A DNA stretch of 64,000 nt, taken from assembly GCA_017590115.1 (NCBI GenBank), contig JAGGNK010010225.1, forward strand, positions 9,816,239-9,880,238, written 5' to 3'. Shown here in pieces: positions 1 to 13,300 of this stretch. The notes under the pieces were generated by a model, which was not told the origin of the DNA, did not search any database, and was given only the letters and a program-made list of their open reading frames with translations. The stretch's first letter is position 1, and each line of letters starts with the position of its first letter. The translations under genes were made by a program, and so were the position numbers. The stretch comes from Montifringilla adamsi (lineage: Eukaryota; Chordata; Aves; Passeriformes; Passeridae).

Positions 1-2207
1 TCGCAGTTTCTCAGACAATTTATCTATCACACAATTCAAATGGTTTTAATTCACTTGATTTTTTTAAAATTAAAAAAAAAAAAAGAAAGAAAAATCTTTA
101 GGCAATCTGATTTATCAGAAGACTTGCAGATGTCCTCCACTGACAGAGGACACCTTTTATCCTCAGCAATAGCATTGCAGTGCCAAGGAAGGCAAAGAAC
201 ATCTCCAGCCTGGTGTTAGACACTAGGATGAGGCCACAATATTGCAGAATTCTGGGGTTGACAGTAAATAACAGCACACAGAGTCAGGATTCTAAAAGAT
301 TTAAAGACAGGACATCAGCTTATCTTAACCAAGATCCTTCTAGGAAGACTTGTGCACCCTAATGCCTTAACAAAGGCACTGTGCAAAGGAACCATTGAGG
401 ATATTTGATCTGAAGATGAACTTACAGTATTTTGATAGCTGCCCTCTGCTGAAGTTCAGGTGTTCATGGCTCCAGTTATAGGTATTTTTTGTTAGTCTGT
501 CCATACTATGTATGACAGTGAGGGAAAGTGAGTACTCCCTGCTACAATGGAATTTCTGACTTAATTGTGCTCTTATGGATCATGTGAAAATTACAAAGGT
601 GGTGTGGTTTAGAACAGTACTGTCTCAAATACATTACCCTGTATTATGATATTATACTCCATAATCCAGATCTGATGGACTTGCAACTGAATTTTTTTCA
701 GATGGAGAATTCAGTGCTGTTCTCTAAGGGTTTTCACCAAGCTCATTGCTCTGCATCCCTGAATAATAAGCAGGCTGGTAGCAGTAACTCAACTCCTGGA
801 GTGAAATTTTCATCTCCAAAATGGAGCCAGTCACTGGATTTTCTCAGAGTCCCCACCCAGGCAGATGTTTAGTTCTTGTAGTGTCACAGTGATGCTTTCA
901 GAGCCACTAGCTTATGTTCTCTATGTGGAAATAATACACTTTTAGGTCAGTAAAATTTGTGGTAAAATACCAATAACCACTGTGGTTTGGAACCATGAAT
1001 AGAGAGCTGATCTGGCTGAAGCTGTCACTGATATGAGATTTGAGAAATCCTAGACCACAACCCCTCTGAAGGCTGAAGTAATCTGCATGGTTCATGTTAG
1101 TTATTCCACACCAATGGTTATTTTTGCCATAAATATGAGGTTTATACATCTCATAAAAAAAGAACAATAAGAAATGTTACAGATGCATAATATAAAAAAA
1201 ATTAACAGACTTTCAGAAAGCTTATTTGTTATGTAGCGATATTAAGAATTTGGGTTTTACATTTGATAAACCAAAAGCTTTTTTCTTTTATAGCTGACTC
1301 CTGTGCTTGCTCAGTGTTTAAGAATTCAAGCAGGAAGATGTGTGCACTGGTTGAGCTTTTGGCAGTCTCAGAAATGGACTTTAAAAAATTTTCTGATGCC
1401 TTATCTGTTGGAGATGGATATGCCCATGCATTTAAAATTATGGTGCTGAGTGCCTTCAAAAGAAGAGTTGTTTTTCCCTTCAGAGGAGACAGCTAGACAA
1501 AGTAAACCAACACCGAATTTTAAGCTTCATCCCTCTACGGCTCTTAGTAATGCAAATATTCTCATATGGGAAAAGAGTATTTATTTTGTGGTCAATCCTC
1601 TAAAAAAACAACAGAACTGATTAAAATCACTTTCAATCAATAAGAATTGTAATCAGTAGGAATTTTCATCAATAGGACTTTGCAATTGTTAACTGAGAAT
1701 TCAATTTCTGTTGTGATTATAAGCTCCATATCTATTTAATTACTTCAGGTGCAATGCTGTTACTAGGAAAAGATTCATTCATAGTAAAAGACATATATTT
1801 GAAGCCTTTTAATATATAGTTCCAAATTGTGGCAGTGATTAGTTTACAAAAAAAAAAAAAATCTTCTGTAACTGACTGATGAACTGGCATCTAATTATAA
1901 ATATGCCAAAGCACAGATGGGATCTTCAGTAAATACATGTTCATACTGCACATTAAGGGATTTGTATTAAGCAAATGAACATATTTTGAGCTCTAGGAAT
2001 GATTAATGTATGGAAAGTAACATGAAGCTGTGGTTTAGATCTGTTGCAGACTTCAGAGTTCAATGTAGGAAACCTTACGATAGCTTAGTCTTAATTCCAA
2101 AGTCAAAGCTACAAAGCAAAGGGTCTTTAGTTCTTTTTTCAACACCTTCCACAAATGGGATACTGATCAACAGCAGACTAATAATTGCTACTGTTTTTTA
2201 TTTACAG

Positions 2208-2306
2208 GAAGCAAACCCAGACACTTGGGCAGCTCTCTGGATGTGTGGTGTGGGCTCATCAGGAGGAGCTGTGACTGGAGGCCCAGAACTGGCCCAGATC
2301 ATGTGA
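2208..2306 (+). other. exon-like block: strong acceptor then short open frame
   Basis: A T-rich tract ending in TTTACAG closes at 2,207. From 2,208 the complete-codon phase is open for 32 codons (EANPDTWAALWMCG...ELAQIM) to TGA at 2,304-2,306. The block could be a terminal exon, but I see no AATAAA within 350 bases downstream and no partner exon with a matching donor. I do not recognise the peptide. It may be an untranslated exon or chance. Confidence 0.15.
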
Positions 2307-2832
2307 ACCCTCGTCTCTTCTACAGAAGTTGACTGCTCTGTCAGTGTAGCTGTCTGTGCTCCTGAGGGCTGGGTTGCCTAGCCACTTTATATTATTTCAG
2401 GAAATTCTGAATTTATTACACACTGGACTCAATGATATCTTTGTTTCTGAGAAGGTGAAGGTTTTGTGGAAAGGGTTTTCTTCCTTATCCAACCTTAATC
2501 TTGAGATCTTAATCAAACAAGCAGATCAGAGTCAGTGATATATGGACAATGTTTCATGCTTTCGTGGCTCTCTTGAGGCATAGTCCACTAATATTTCAAT
2601 CCCTGACAGCCCTGGTAGTTTTTCATATGTGTGCTACTTGTTATTACTTATTTCCTTAGGCTGTGATGTTGCATGCACTTGTGATGCTGTCCCAGAGGTA
2701 TGAAACCAAGCACAGGCATTTCTCTGGATTTCTGGATCAAAGAAAAGCTGTGAACGGGTATCCTGTTGCTTCAGTCACAGCTGAGCCCAGCTCTGTGCCA
2801 GCACAACTGCAAGACTTCAGACAGACACTGTC

Positions 2833-2912
2833 TATAAAAGGTTTGCAACCCTCAAGTTGCCTGAAAAATCCCCTTGGACTATGAGTTGTCCATCAGAGGG
2901 AATGAGGTGAGC
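2833..2912 (+). promoter_or_regulatory. TATA-like box followed by a splice donor consensus
   Basis: TATAAAAG lies at 2,833-2,840. A donor consensus GAG|GTGAGC falls at 2,906/2,907, where a first exon starting about 30 bases below the TATA box would end. A long pyrimidine tract (about 2,966-3,010) then ends in an AG at 3,012. The order promoter, short exon, 106-base intron, acceptor is suggestive of a small non-coding transcript. Joining the two blocks puts a stop codon almost at the junction, so a coding role is unlikely. Each motif is individually common. Confidence 0.15.
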
Positions 2913-3653
2913 ATTCCTGTGCTGGAGGTTCAGTACAGTCATTCATTTCTATTTAGGAGAGATCTTTCCTATTCCCACGTCTCCCTCCTCACTTTCCTTC
3001 TTCTGTATTAAGGTGAACCTGAATGAAACTGCTAGCAGAAAGTCTAGTGGAAAAAAAGTGAATGGAAGACCTAGCTTTGAGCCCTACTCATGTTGCTCTG
3101 AAGAAGTTGAAATTTGTTTTAACTGGAGGCCATGGCAGGGGGAGAGGCAAGAGCAGCATTTCTCCAGGTGTCAGGGAAGTCACTCTTGGCATGAATTGTT
3201 TTTTTTCCCTTCAATTTCAAATACTTGTAAATTTCTCCCAGGCTTCTCTAGGGCTGAAAGACGTGATGCTTGGTTTCAGCTCAAAAAAGACCTTTTTTTT
3301 TCCTGCTGAAATTTTGAGAAAAATTCTTAGATCAAACTTTGAAACACAGAAGGGTGGGACAGTGAACCTTCTTACAGACTACAGCTTAAAAGCAAGCAAG
3401 AAAACAAACAAGCAAGAAGTACTCCAGAGAAAATGATATCTAATTTTGACATCTCAATGTTCTTTTGTAAAGGCTGACATCCTACCCCAAATGCACAACA
3501 TTCAAGAAATTCCATGTAGAGAAGAATCATATGTAAAATCTCAGGTTTGTAAAACAGTGTTGAGAAACAATTTCTAAGTGTGCATGGCAAAAGTATTCCT
3601 TTGAGAGACACAAACAAAGGAAAACCCTCTAGTGTGACAACCTGGGAACTGGA

Positions 3654-3686
3654 GAAGCACTGTCTGTTCAGAAGCACTGTCTGTTC
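3654..3686. repeat. 16-bp direct repeat, two copies
   Basis: GAAGCACTGTCTGTTC occurs at 3,654-3,669 and again at 3,671-3,686, separated by one base. It looks like a recent local slippage duplication. No function is suggested. Confidence 0.85.
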
Positions 3687-5323
3687 CAGCTGGCTGAATG
3701 CCACACTGGGACCAGGCGGCTGTGGGGGCTTGGAAATGCCTTCAGATGGTCCCACTTCATCCTAGTGAGGAATTGCCCATCCCATGTAACTGATGGCCTT
3801 TTTGGAAACCAGATCAAGCACTGAATTTTAATAACTGCTTTATGCACTCACAATGATCCAAGCAACATATTGGCTACTAGTGTTTGTTGCATTTAAGCAG
3901 TAAGTTTGCTGCCAATATCCTGCTGCTGTATTTCAGATTTATTTTAAAATACCTTGATAATGGTTTTAAAATCAGTTTAAGTCTTCCAACAATTTAAGTG
4001 ATAGTGGAATGAGGAGATGGCAGGAGTACATCTCAATTGCCAATATGGACCCACAGACAGGGGTGGATTTGGGCTTGGCACCGGCGTTGCACCTCTCTCC
4101 GATCCAGTAGTGAGTGTGAATAACTGCTTTACTGGACTGTGGAATGTCCAAGCACACAGAGGTGCTGTTATCCACATTCCCTTGTTTAGTGAGCTTTAAC
4201 ATTTTTCATCTGATAGGTCATCTAGACCTGGGCAGATATTTATATGGATACACAGATTCTATTTGAAATTCAAGTGCTTGTCCTCCATAAAACACCACGT
4301 TAATTTTGGTTTTTTTAAGCTGTGAGGTGCTAAGCTTATTCTGATGGCCTGATTTAATATGATGCCAAACAAAAGCTGGTAAAAGAGCTGATGCCGTGAA
4401 ATAATACCAGCAGGAATATGTAATGAAAGCAAAGTAATAGTGTTTACAAAATCAAGGCTTATCATGCTGTGAAAAGCAAGGCTCTTATTTCAGCTGTATT
4501 CAAATCTGGGCTCTTCTCACTGGTTTTGTCTTAATAAAAAAACCACATCTCATACTGGCAAATAGAGCAATCCCTATTGAGAATAAAATGCCCATTGTTG
4601 TCATAATGGATCTCCATTGACACATTTAACAGCGTGAATGTATACATTTCAAACACTATAACTTACACTAATTAATCTTTATTACATCGTTAGTGGCTTG
4701 TAAAAAAAACCCAAACCAACAAGCAGAACCTCTGCAAGAACGTGTCATTGACATTAAAGGATAAGCCTGCCTGATGTTACTAAAGTTAAACTTCATTTTG
4801 AAACAGAGATGCTCTAAGAACTTTGTGCAGGGAGTGGATAAACCCAGCCAAATGAAATGCTGTCCTCTATCACTTTAGAATATAAACATAACGTATTCTT
4901 ATCTGATGATGAGTTACGGGTTTCTGTGTTTAGAATTCAGAGGATTACTAAAGAGATTATCTGATCTGTCAGTCAAACTGATATCTTGATGACTTGGAAT
5001 ACTGCAACAGATTTAGTGAAGAGTTTTTGCTCTAATGCTCATTCTGGATGTCACGGTTAACCAACATCTTAATTACATACAATGAATAATCTCTCCAATG
5101 GCTTATTAGACAAATACAAGTCTCAGGAGTGACATATAAGCATAATGCATAGCTGTGAGTCACTTAAAACTTCAGGGCCCCACAGAAGGACTGCTATAAA
5201 AAAGAATTCAGGAAGCCTTACCCAGACTGAGTCGAATGACTTTGATTACAGCATGCTTTGCAAACTAAGCACCCTTCAGCCAGTCCAGGAGACTCAGATG
5301 ACCATACAGAAAGTCCAGATACC

Positions 5324-5343
5324 GTGGCCAAATATTTGGCCAC
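5324..5343. repeat. perfect 20-bp palindrome
   Basis: GTGGCCAAATATTTGGCCAC reads identically on both strands with no spacer and no mismatch, and symmetry stops at the next base on each side. It contains two NFI-type half sites (TTGGC/GCCAA) pointing outward, and an AT core longer by two than a classical CArG box. A site of this length is expected about 0.06 times by chance in a window of this size. Function unknown. Confidence 0.9.
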
Positions 5344-8300
5344 AGAAACTAGATAACTGAAGTTGAAATAATCTGCTCGTATCAACTGCTGCTACTATGC
5401 TGATGCATGTGGTGAAGAGAAAAAGCCGCAGCACAGTCAGCTGAAAGAAATTTTTCTCATTAAGTACTGGTCTGCATCCAGGCATCTAATAGGACCTGGA
5501 GGCTTTGCAATAGCCTTTTGGCCTCGCCTCTGGGCTAATAGACTAATGAATGGGCAAGATCACCTGTCTTCTTTACCTCACCCTCTCTGCTTTCCTGGAT
5601 CAACTTTTTGTTCTCATCCCTCCATCTGCTATCTCATAAGAGATAGGGACATAAGAGGAGGGACATTTTAATGAGGAGAAGAGATTTCCCAGGTAGTGAT
5701 GGACACATATCTGCATGTTACCTGAGCACTGATGGTGTGGAATAAATGGTATTTTGCACTCACAGCTGTGGTGTAAGATTGTTTGAGAAAAGGCCTGGAG
5801 GAGCAGGGGCACAGGCACAAAACAATGCCATGCACAGGAGAGGGGTGTACAGATGCTCCTCAAAATCCAGTGGAAAAAAAAACCAAACCCAAATGAGTGG
5901 AAACAGTTTCTGCACAGCACTTCTTCATTTACCTGCCGTAGACTTGTCAGGCATGTTATCTGTGCTATTTAGGCAGCCCTGGGTATAACTGCTGAATGAT
6001 CTAACATGATTTAAACATGAAAGCTTATCCTGGCTGCAGCTGACAGGGCTGACTGCTCTCCATCACAGCCTAATATGGAATTGCAGCAGAATAGTGACAG
6101 TGGGCTATCCCTGTTCCTTCCACAGAGGAAGGGAATGTTGCTAACATAGCTGGATCCCTCAAAACAGGGCATCACTGAAGGAAGTGGGTTTCACTGAAAG
6201 TTATTACAGAAAAGAGCTACACCTATAAGCTTTTGTCATTACAGAAGGCCAGGGATTATTTTCAAAGAGATGTGCTAAAATGGATGAGTGCTTATTCTCA
6301 CAATCGTGCAAAATTACCTGTCCTGTGCAGCGCACCCTCATCTAAAATGCAGATTCCTAAAAATCAATGCAATTAATTCTCTGTCTGGGTAGTGAAAACA
6401 AACACAACAGTTACAGTGGTTAATATATATGACACATTTCTCTGATTTGTATTGGAGGTGTTTTCTGGAATGTTCTGCCGTAGCTAAACATAGACAGTAC
6501 AAAAAGAACTAGATTCTCAAGTGGTGCAACCCGATATAGTACCCCAAAATCATAGCTAGGCTGGCTGATGGGAGATCAAACATTTTTGTCAAGAAGATCA
6601 AGGAAAAAAGCTCAAAGGATGAACAAATATGAATTCCTATAACTTTCTTTATTTGGCTTTATTTATAGCCATTTTCTGTGGAAGTTCTTGTGTTCCTGTT
6701 TCTAGATAAAACTACCCACATGAAGTACATTTGAGTATTTGCTTCAGGATTGCTCACATGCTTATACCAGTAGGAAATGGAAACCATCTTAAATGACCAG
6801 CTACAACATAGCTGCATGGCCTAATGTGAGAATAGTCATAGCCAGGCAATGGAAAAGTTGGTCAGCAATTAACTGATTAAGATTTAGAAGGAAATATGGT
6901 CAAAATGAATAAAATTATTCACACTTAGCAATAAGTTAAAGTTTTGGTGTACTGTTATAGGGTATCTTAATGTTTGTCTAATTGAACTGTAGCCAGCTGT
7001 GCCTGGTATGTGTAACAGGTCCTCTAACTAAGACAGAAATCAATGATCTGCAAATTTTAACTGTGCCCTATAGCAGTAATGACTTAAATGTGAGGAATAG
7101 ATGAGAGAGATAAAAAGTTTCTTTTACCTCGTTGATGCACCCCTGGCACAGGACACTGACTTCTAAAAGCTGCATGATCCTTCTGGTGGGGTGGGCCTCT
7201 TTGATTTACCATCTGCATGTCAAGACAGATCTTTTGCTACCATAGGGTCATTGATTTCTGCATGGCAATAGACACTGTGCAAATGGAAAGGAAAAGAATC
7301 CCCTATGTTTCTTACTTTGGGCTCAATAACATCAAATGAACAAATTGACCTTGCATAGACATTACCCAAAATGATGTGCATGCCGTGTTGTTCCCAGCTC
7401 AAAGAAACAGCACACTGCTTTAAAAATAAAACGGTAGAAATTGGTAATTTAACTGCATGTAGCAAGCAGTTTTCAGCTTTCCCTGCTGTGAATCAAGTCC
7501 ATGCCTTTCTGTCTTAATCAGAATTTTATTTAAATAAGTTTCATTGTACCACAAGAAACAAAATTGTCAACTCATTCTCTTGCAGTGAGCCGTGTTGTCT
7601 GCAGGGCCAGCTCAAAGCTTTCAGCAGTGTTAGCAGGATTGAATTTTGCAGTCCGAAGCTCGGAGGACTGGCCTTGTCCTGCTGCTGGATGGGGAAGGAC
7701 GAAAGAAGGGCTGGAATGGAGGCGAGTCCTGGAGAGCAAGGCTTGCTACTCCTGTGCCACTGGGGTGGGACATCTGCCACATCCCCTTACTTGACTTTCC
7801 AGGACTCTGCTGGTAGGTAATGCAAAAGCCATCTTGCCCGTTTCTATCAGTCATCTGCTCGAGGTAACTGCTGACTTTGCCAGCGGCAGTGCCAGCTGTG
7901 GTTATTAGCTTGTCACATTGAATGCTCCGTGGAAGGCAGAGCAAATACTGGGGCCACTGAGCCACAGTGGGAGAGAGGTTTCGATTGGCAATGCGCTTGT
8001 AAAACTGCCTTTCCCCCAGTGGAAGTCTGGCTGTTCTTGTTTATACTTTATGCAGGTATTATTTCCATCTCTCACAGAACTGCTATGAAATGTGAGTCTT
8101 GCCTTTGAACTCAAAGGTCAGGATGAATTCTCCCCTTCACCGGAGCTTGACTTTGGTTGGGCAGGGTGAAAGGGAGAGAGGCAACATTAATTTGATCCTG
8201 GATGTAATTTAGATTTACTGAGAAATGTCAAACCCTGGGTCTGTCCTGCCTTCTGAACAATCAGCATTCCTACTGCCAGCCCTGCCTCCTTCATCTCTGC

Positions 8301-10245
8301 TCACCTGTAGGATTCTTTCTTGGAGGGAACTCTCCATTGTGGACTATAAATGGTGCCACCTCAAGCTCGCAAAGAATTGGAATTCAGTGAGTTACCTAAT
8401 TTACTTCCATTTGAGGAACATGGGATCATGTAATCTTTTATTGGTTGTAACTCCTGCAAGTTGCTGTTTTCAGGCATCAGGAACAAAAACTTTTCTTGGT
8501 CCTGAACTGGTTGATGAGGCTTTATTAGGATAGGACTACATTGGCTTAACAAACAAGATGGCCTAATCTTAAATCTAATTATAAATTCCTAACAAATACA
8601 GAAACTGCAGTAACTTTGAAGCCAGATGTACCTGTGTTACCAGAGAGGGGCAACATGATGTCCTTGTGGCCAACCCAGCCTGCATGTACAGGTGCTTCTG
8701 CGGCGTTCCCTCTGGGAGATGTTTTGAGTGCTTCAGGTTAGTCTCTGGGCTCCAGCTGTCCTATCAGCCCTGCCTCGAGTGATTAGGGCAAGAAAGATGA
8801 CTCAAGGATGGTCTTGCACAGGGATCCTTCTTATCTCTGATACCACCTGCAACCAGCACAGGCTGCCTACCCTTTGTCTTGAGAGTGTCTGGCTGTGTCT
8901 TAGGAGCAAACTGGGGCTCCCAGCATTTTTTGGAGCACTGTCTCTGGGATTGCTGCTGCTGTGGAGACACTCCATGAACACTTCTTGTGCTCATAAGGTA
9001 TTCTGTGATGAATATTTGAAACAGTTATGGCCTCAAATACCTGGGTTAAAGCAGTAATTGTAGCTAATCACTGAAGGGAATAATGAGACACTTCTAGATA
9101 TCAGATGACCTTACCACAGTAATACCTGTCTTGTCAGGTTTTATTGTCTAGTGACATGATGAAGGTTTGGAAGATAATTGAATAGCAGGCATTCATGAGT
9201 GCAGCAGTGATTAAAGGAGCAAATAGCCTAACAAGCATGGTCAGGTACTGCATGTGTTTCAGCTGTTCATTTTGCTGAAGGCCAACAATTTATCCTATGC
9301 CCAGTGGCTACCGACTCTCTCCTGGCCAGGTACATGCAATAAAAGTGGAATGTTAATTGGGGCAGAATGCAAGGCCTTAAAGGGACGGTGTTCTAGCAGG
9401 TACTGGTGATACCTTATTCCAGGTTGTTTTGCTCTTAAATTTTAATTTAAACTGTGGTCATTGAAATGCGTATGGGAAGGAATTAATAAAAGAGACAGCA
9501 TGTTTTGACACATATTGGGCATCCTCATTTAAAAGTGAAATCCAGGGCTAACATTTTTCCTGATGAGAAGACATAGCAAATGTTTTCAAGTAATGCTAGT
9601 GGTATATGAGACAGGCACTGTACTAAGAAAGGTGGAAAAATGCCAGTGTTGGGGAATTATTGACAGGTCTGACATAAAATTCAGTTTCTGCAACACCATT
9701 CCATCCACACAGAATTAATGGGATATCAGGCTCCCAGGGTCTGTGGCTGCAGGTATATCACACACTAAACAGTTTCCCAGCTATGCAGTTAAGGGGGAAA
9801 GGCCAATGCTATGCTTAAAGGTATAAGCCTGTCAATACTTTTTGCACAGAAGGTATACTTTTTTACAGGAAGTCTTGCTGCTTGCAGGATTACTGACTCA
9901 CTGTGGAAATAGCTAAAATCTGTTCCCCACACAGTCCGAGCATTATAGCAGATGTAGGGATTCTTGAAACTCGGGAACAGCTTGAGAAAATACTCCTCAG
10001 GAGATAGTTTAAATGTTAAGTGTCCCGGCTCAGTTTCACAAAGGTGTTTAAGATTTAACCCTCCAGAGACTAAATTCCCACTAAGACCAAAGGGAAGTAC
10101 CCCTGTAGGTTTTAATTTTTCAGATATCATTGTGAATTTGACCTCTAGCATCTATAAACCCTCCTGTTGAGTGGCATAAAATGTTTCCACTCTCCAGAGA
10201 TTAAGCATATTGGTTAGCCACACTAATCCCCATCTGTCATGGAGG
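5344..10245. other. non-coding stretch
   Basis: No gene, RNA or mobile element is recognised. A small CpG-retaining patch lies at about 7,585-7,735, including a short stem CCGA-AGC-TCGG at 7,655-7,665. The remainder is ordinary AT-rich DNA with chance open frames on both strands. Confidence 0.65.
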
Positions 10246-10302
10246 AAAAAAAAAAAAAAAAAAAAACAACACAAAGGAAGAAAGAAAGAAAAAAAAAAAG
10301 GA
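10246..10302. repeat. A21 run and adjoining purine tract
   Basis: An A21 run (10,246-10,266) is followed by a short CAACACAAAGG break and then a GAAAGAAAG-type purine tract with a second A run. It could be the tail of an old retrotransposed copy or a plain simple repeat. No recognisable body lies on its 5' side. Confidence 0.85.
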
Positions 10303-13300
10303 GCTGAGATCCATAGCTGGAAAGCAACTGTCTCTTCCGTGCTATACTAACTTGCTGCCTTGCTGGTCCATCAAACCAAGCTATGCTTGGAGGTTTGCCA
10401 CACCTTCTGTTTTCTCATGAATGGGACACTGACAGCAGTTGAGATCCTCATATTGCCCAAGCTCTCCTGACATGAGAACTGTGCAGTGATTACAGATGAA
10501 GGGTGTTGGTTACATCTGTTTCAGGGCTGCTCCTCTCTCTCTGCTAACAAGCTGAACTGCCTCAGGCCAGTTCCCTGTTGTTTGTGGCACTCCTACCTTT
10601 TCTCACACTTGCTCATGAGGCAATGCACTGATATTTGTTCCGTGTGGAGCTTGGCTGCCAAGCATGTCCTTATCAGCTCATGTCACCAGCTGGATCAGCT
10701 GGACAGCAGGCTAGAAGGGACAGATATGGTTGTGGTGCACTTCGAATGCTATTAAATGCACAAAGGCTTAGAAGGTTTTAGCTTTGCAGTTTTAAAAAAC
10801 ACATATCTTGTTAAAGTATAATGATTCCTTCTTAAGGAATTTCTCACATATTTTCTCTTTGAAGAACTGGTTATATTCTATCCTGTGGAAGTGCTATACC
10901 TTGTTTTAATAGTTTTTGCTTAGCTTTTAAGACTGTCTTGAATGTGATAGATTTATATTTTCACTCAAATGCCACAGATTTCTTGTACATGACACCTTTT
11001 TAAAATTCAAATTGATAAAGAGTAATCAAAAGCCTACATTCCCAGTCTCATTGAATGAGGCCATGGACCAAAACCAGAACAATAAGTGAATGCCATTCAG
11101 GAAAAAATGAGAGCAGAAATAACATGTGAAAGTATGGAGAAAAACTCATTAATGGAACACAGTCATAAGCATCTTGACTTATTTGATCTACTTTATCTCT
11201 TTAGATGCTTAAAAAAAAAACAAAACAGGGCAAAGTTTCATCTTGTGGCACAGTGCAAATGATGGATGCTGAGCTTTGCTTCTCATAAATGGCCAACTTT
11301 GGGGCTCCAGTAAGGTTTTGATGTTGTCTCAGCTCCTTTCTGCCTCCTCTTGCTGTGTTTGGATAGCATCTCGTGCAGAGAAGGGGAAGCATGCTAGTCT
11401 AGGAGGTGGTCACATGCCTCATGTGGCCTCAGCTTCTCAGAGTCCATTGTCCTTGTGGGACATTTGTCACCTAGCCTCACATTTGGGATGAAAGAAATGA
11501 GCCTTTCAAGTGAGTGTTTCCATCTTTTCAAGTCTCACTTTATTGTCAGCCACCACAGTCAGGCAATATTTTGTTCTACAGTCCAGAATGCACTCTTCAG
11601 CAATCTCTGGTTTGATGGCATGGGATACCAGGATACCTCAGTTGGGTCTTAATTTTAAGTTTTTGGACCTCACTAGGTCCCAGCTTATTTTATTCTTGTT
11701 TTCTTCTGCGTGGGATTACAGTGCCTCTGCTGTCAAAATTACTAATAGACCCCTGAGGCAGAAAATGTTTCTTCTCTAATGATACGTACTGTGCTACTTC
11801 ACATCTGGAGTGCTGCAGGGCCACTATTTTGGCTACCTCTCACTTTGCTGGGGAGTGAGATGGAAAAATGACTGTCTTTCCTGGTATACCTTTAACATAC
11901 TTTAGTTTAGTTTACATTAAATACCCAGGAGTGAGGACAGAATGACAGCTACTGTAGTGTGTGAGCTGCCCAAAGGTAGACTCTGTTAATACAGAAGTTA
12001 GACAGTGTGACAGATAGATGGGAGATAAGCAAAAGGCTATTATCCCAAGGTAAAGTTATTTCAACATACTGCCAATAACCCCTACTTATAATTTGGATGA
12101 GAGGTGGGAGAGGCATGACTTCAGCTGAGATCCTTTGACTGCCATCTACACCTTTCAGTGAGGCTCTGACACTTTATCAAAGAAAAGGGAAAAAAAAAAG
12201 AAAGATCAGTCTTTATATTCTGGGCAGATGTCCAATAAGAAACTCCAGCAGAAGATTAAAGTCTTTAACATAAAAGGGAGATCTAGTGCAATGTGTAATA
12301 TCCAGCAGTTCTAAAAATAAGCATGTTTGTCAAGTCTGCAACAATCAGGCTGATTGCTAGCCTTGACAGCGTGACATACAGCTCACAATCTGGCACAGGG
12401 GAAAAATGTGATTCAAATATCTTCACAGACAAGCTGCCCTTTGCATTTACAAGAGAAGGACTGCACAACAGCTCTGGCCCAGCATGCCTGGAGTCTCTCC
12501 CCAGCTGTGACACCCCATTCCTGAGGACCTTGGGAGGAGGTGGAAGACAGATTCTGAGGGGGATTCAACAGGAACAGCTGCCTGATATTGCAGGTCTAAC
12601 CAGACCCTTCTAGGGGTCGTTAGAGAGGGGGTCCTTGGTCTGTCTGCTGGAGTGCCAGATGTTGATGGGTAGGTTGTTCAGACTGCCATCAGGAGAAGGG
12701 GAAAGGTAAGCCAAGAGAGGTGATGACTTTTCAGCAACCAGTGGCTGAGCAGGGGGTAGGACCATTCTCCACCCCAAAGCACAGAACAGGTAACTGACCA
12801 GGAAAAGGGCTGTACACAGCAAATGACTGCTTGTGTGCTGATTGATTTCACAGTGTACTTCCTTTAGAAGGCCAAGTTCTCCCCTGGGAGCAAGAAAGGA
12901 GCACTATAACAGATTCAACAATGGGGGTGCATTTTGGGAGTAGAAAAGGCAAGTAACTTGACCATAGCTATAAAGGAGGCTGAAGTTCAGAGCAGGATTC
13001 ACATATGGAATTGCTATCTTCCCACTTCTAAGCATGCTGAAGGAGGATAAAATATATGTTGAGGGTATGGATGAACTTCTAGTCCATGCTCAGAAAGCTC
13101 CCATTATTTATGGCCAGAAATCTAAAAAGTGGCACACAGAGGAATTCAGTTTGCTTCCTGGGAAGGAGCTGCTGTCTTTGGGCTCCAAGTGGTACCTCTG
13201 TAGCAATGCTCTGCTCCTGGGCCAGCCCCTGCTCCTCTGGAGGAGGCATCAATGCACAGGCAGTTCTCTTGCAGGGACTGAGCTCCAGTCAGAACTGAAC

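Larger units (their letters stand above)
1..5323. other. AT-rich non-coding stretch
   Basis: No gene is supported. Open frames are short, lack codon structure and occur about as often as chance predicts. Notable items inside are an A14 run at 1,848-1,861, a strong acceptor followed by a 32-codon open frame at 2,208-2,306, a TATA-like box with a nearby splice donor at 2,833-2,911, a polypyrimidine acceptor at 3,012, and a 16-bp direct repeat at 3,654-3,686. All are described separately or in the findings. Confidence 0.7.
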
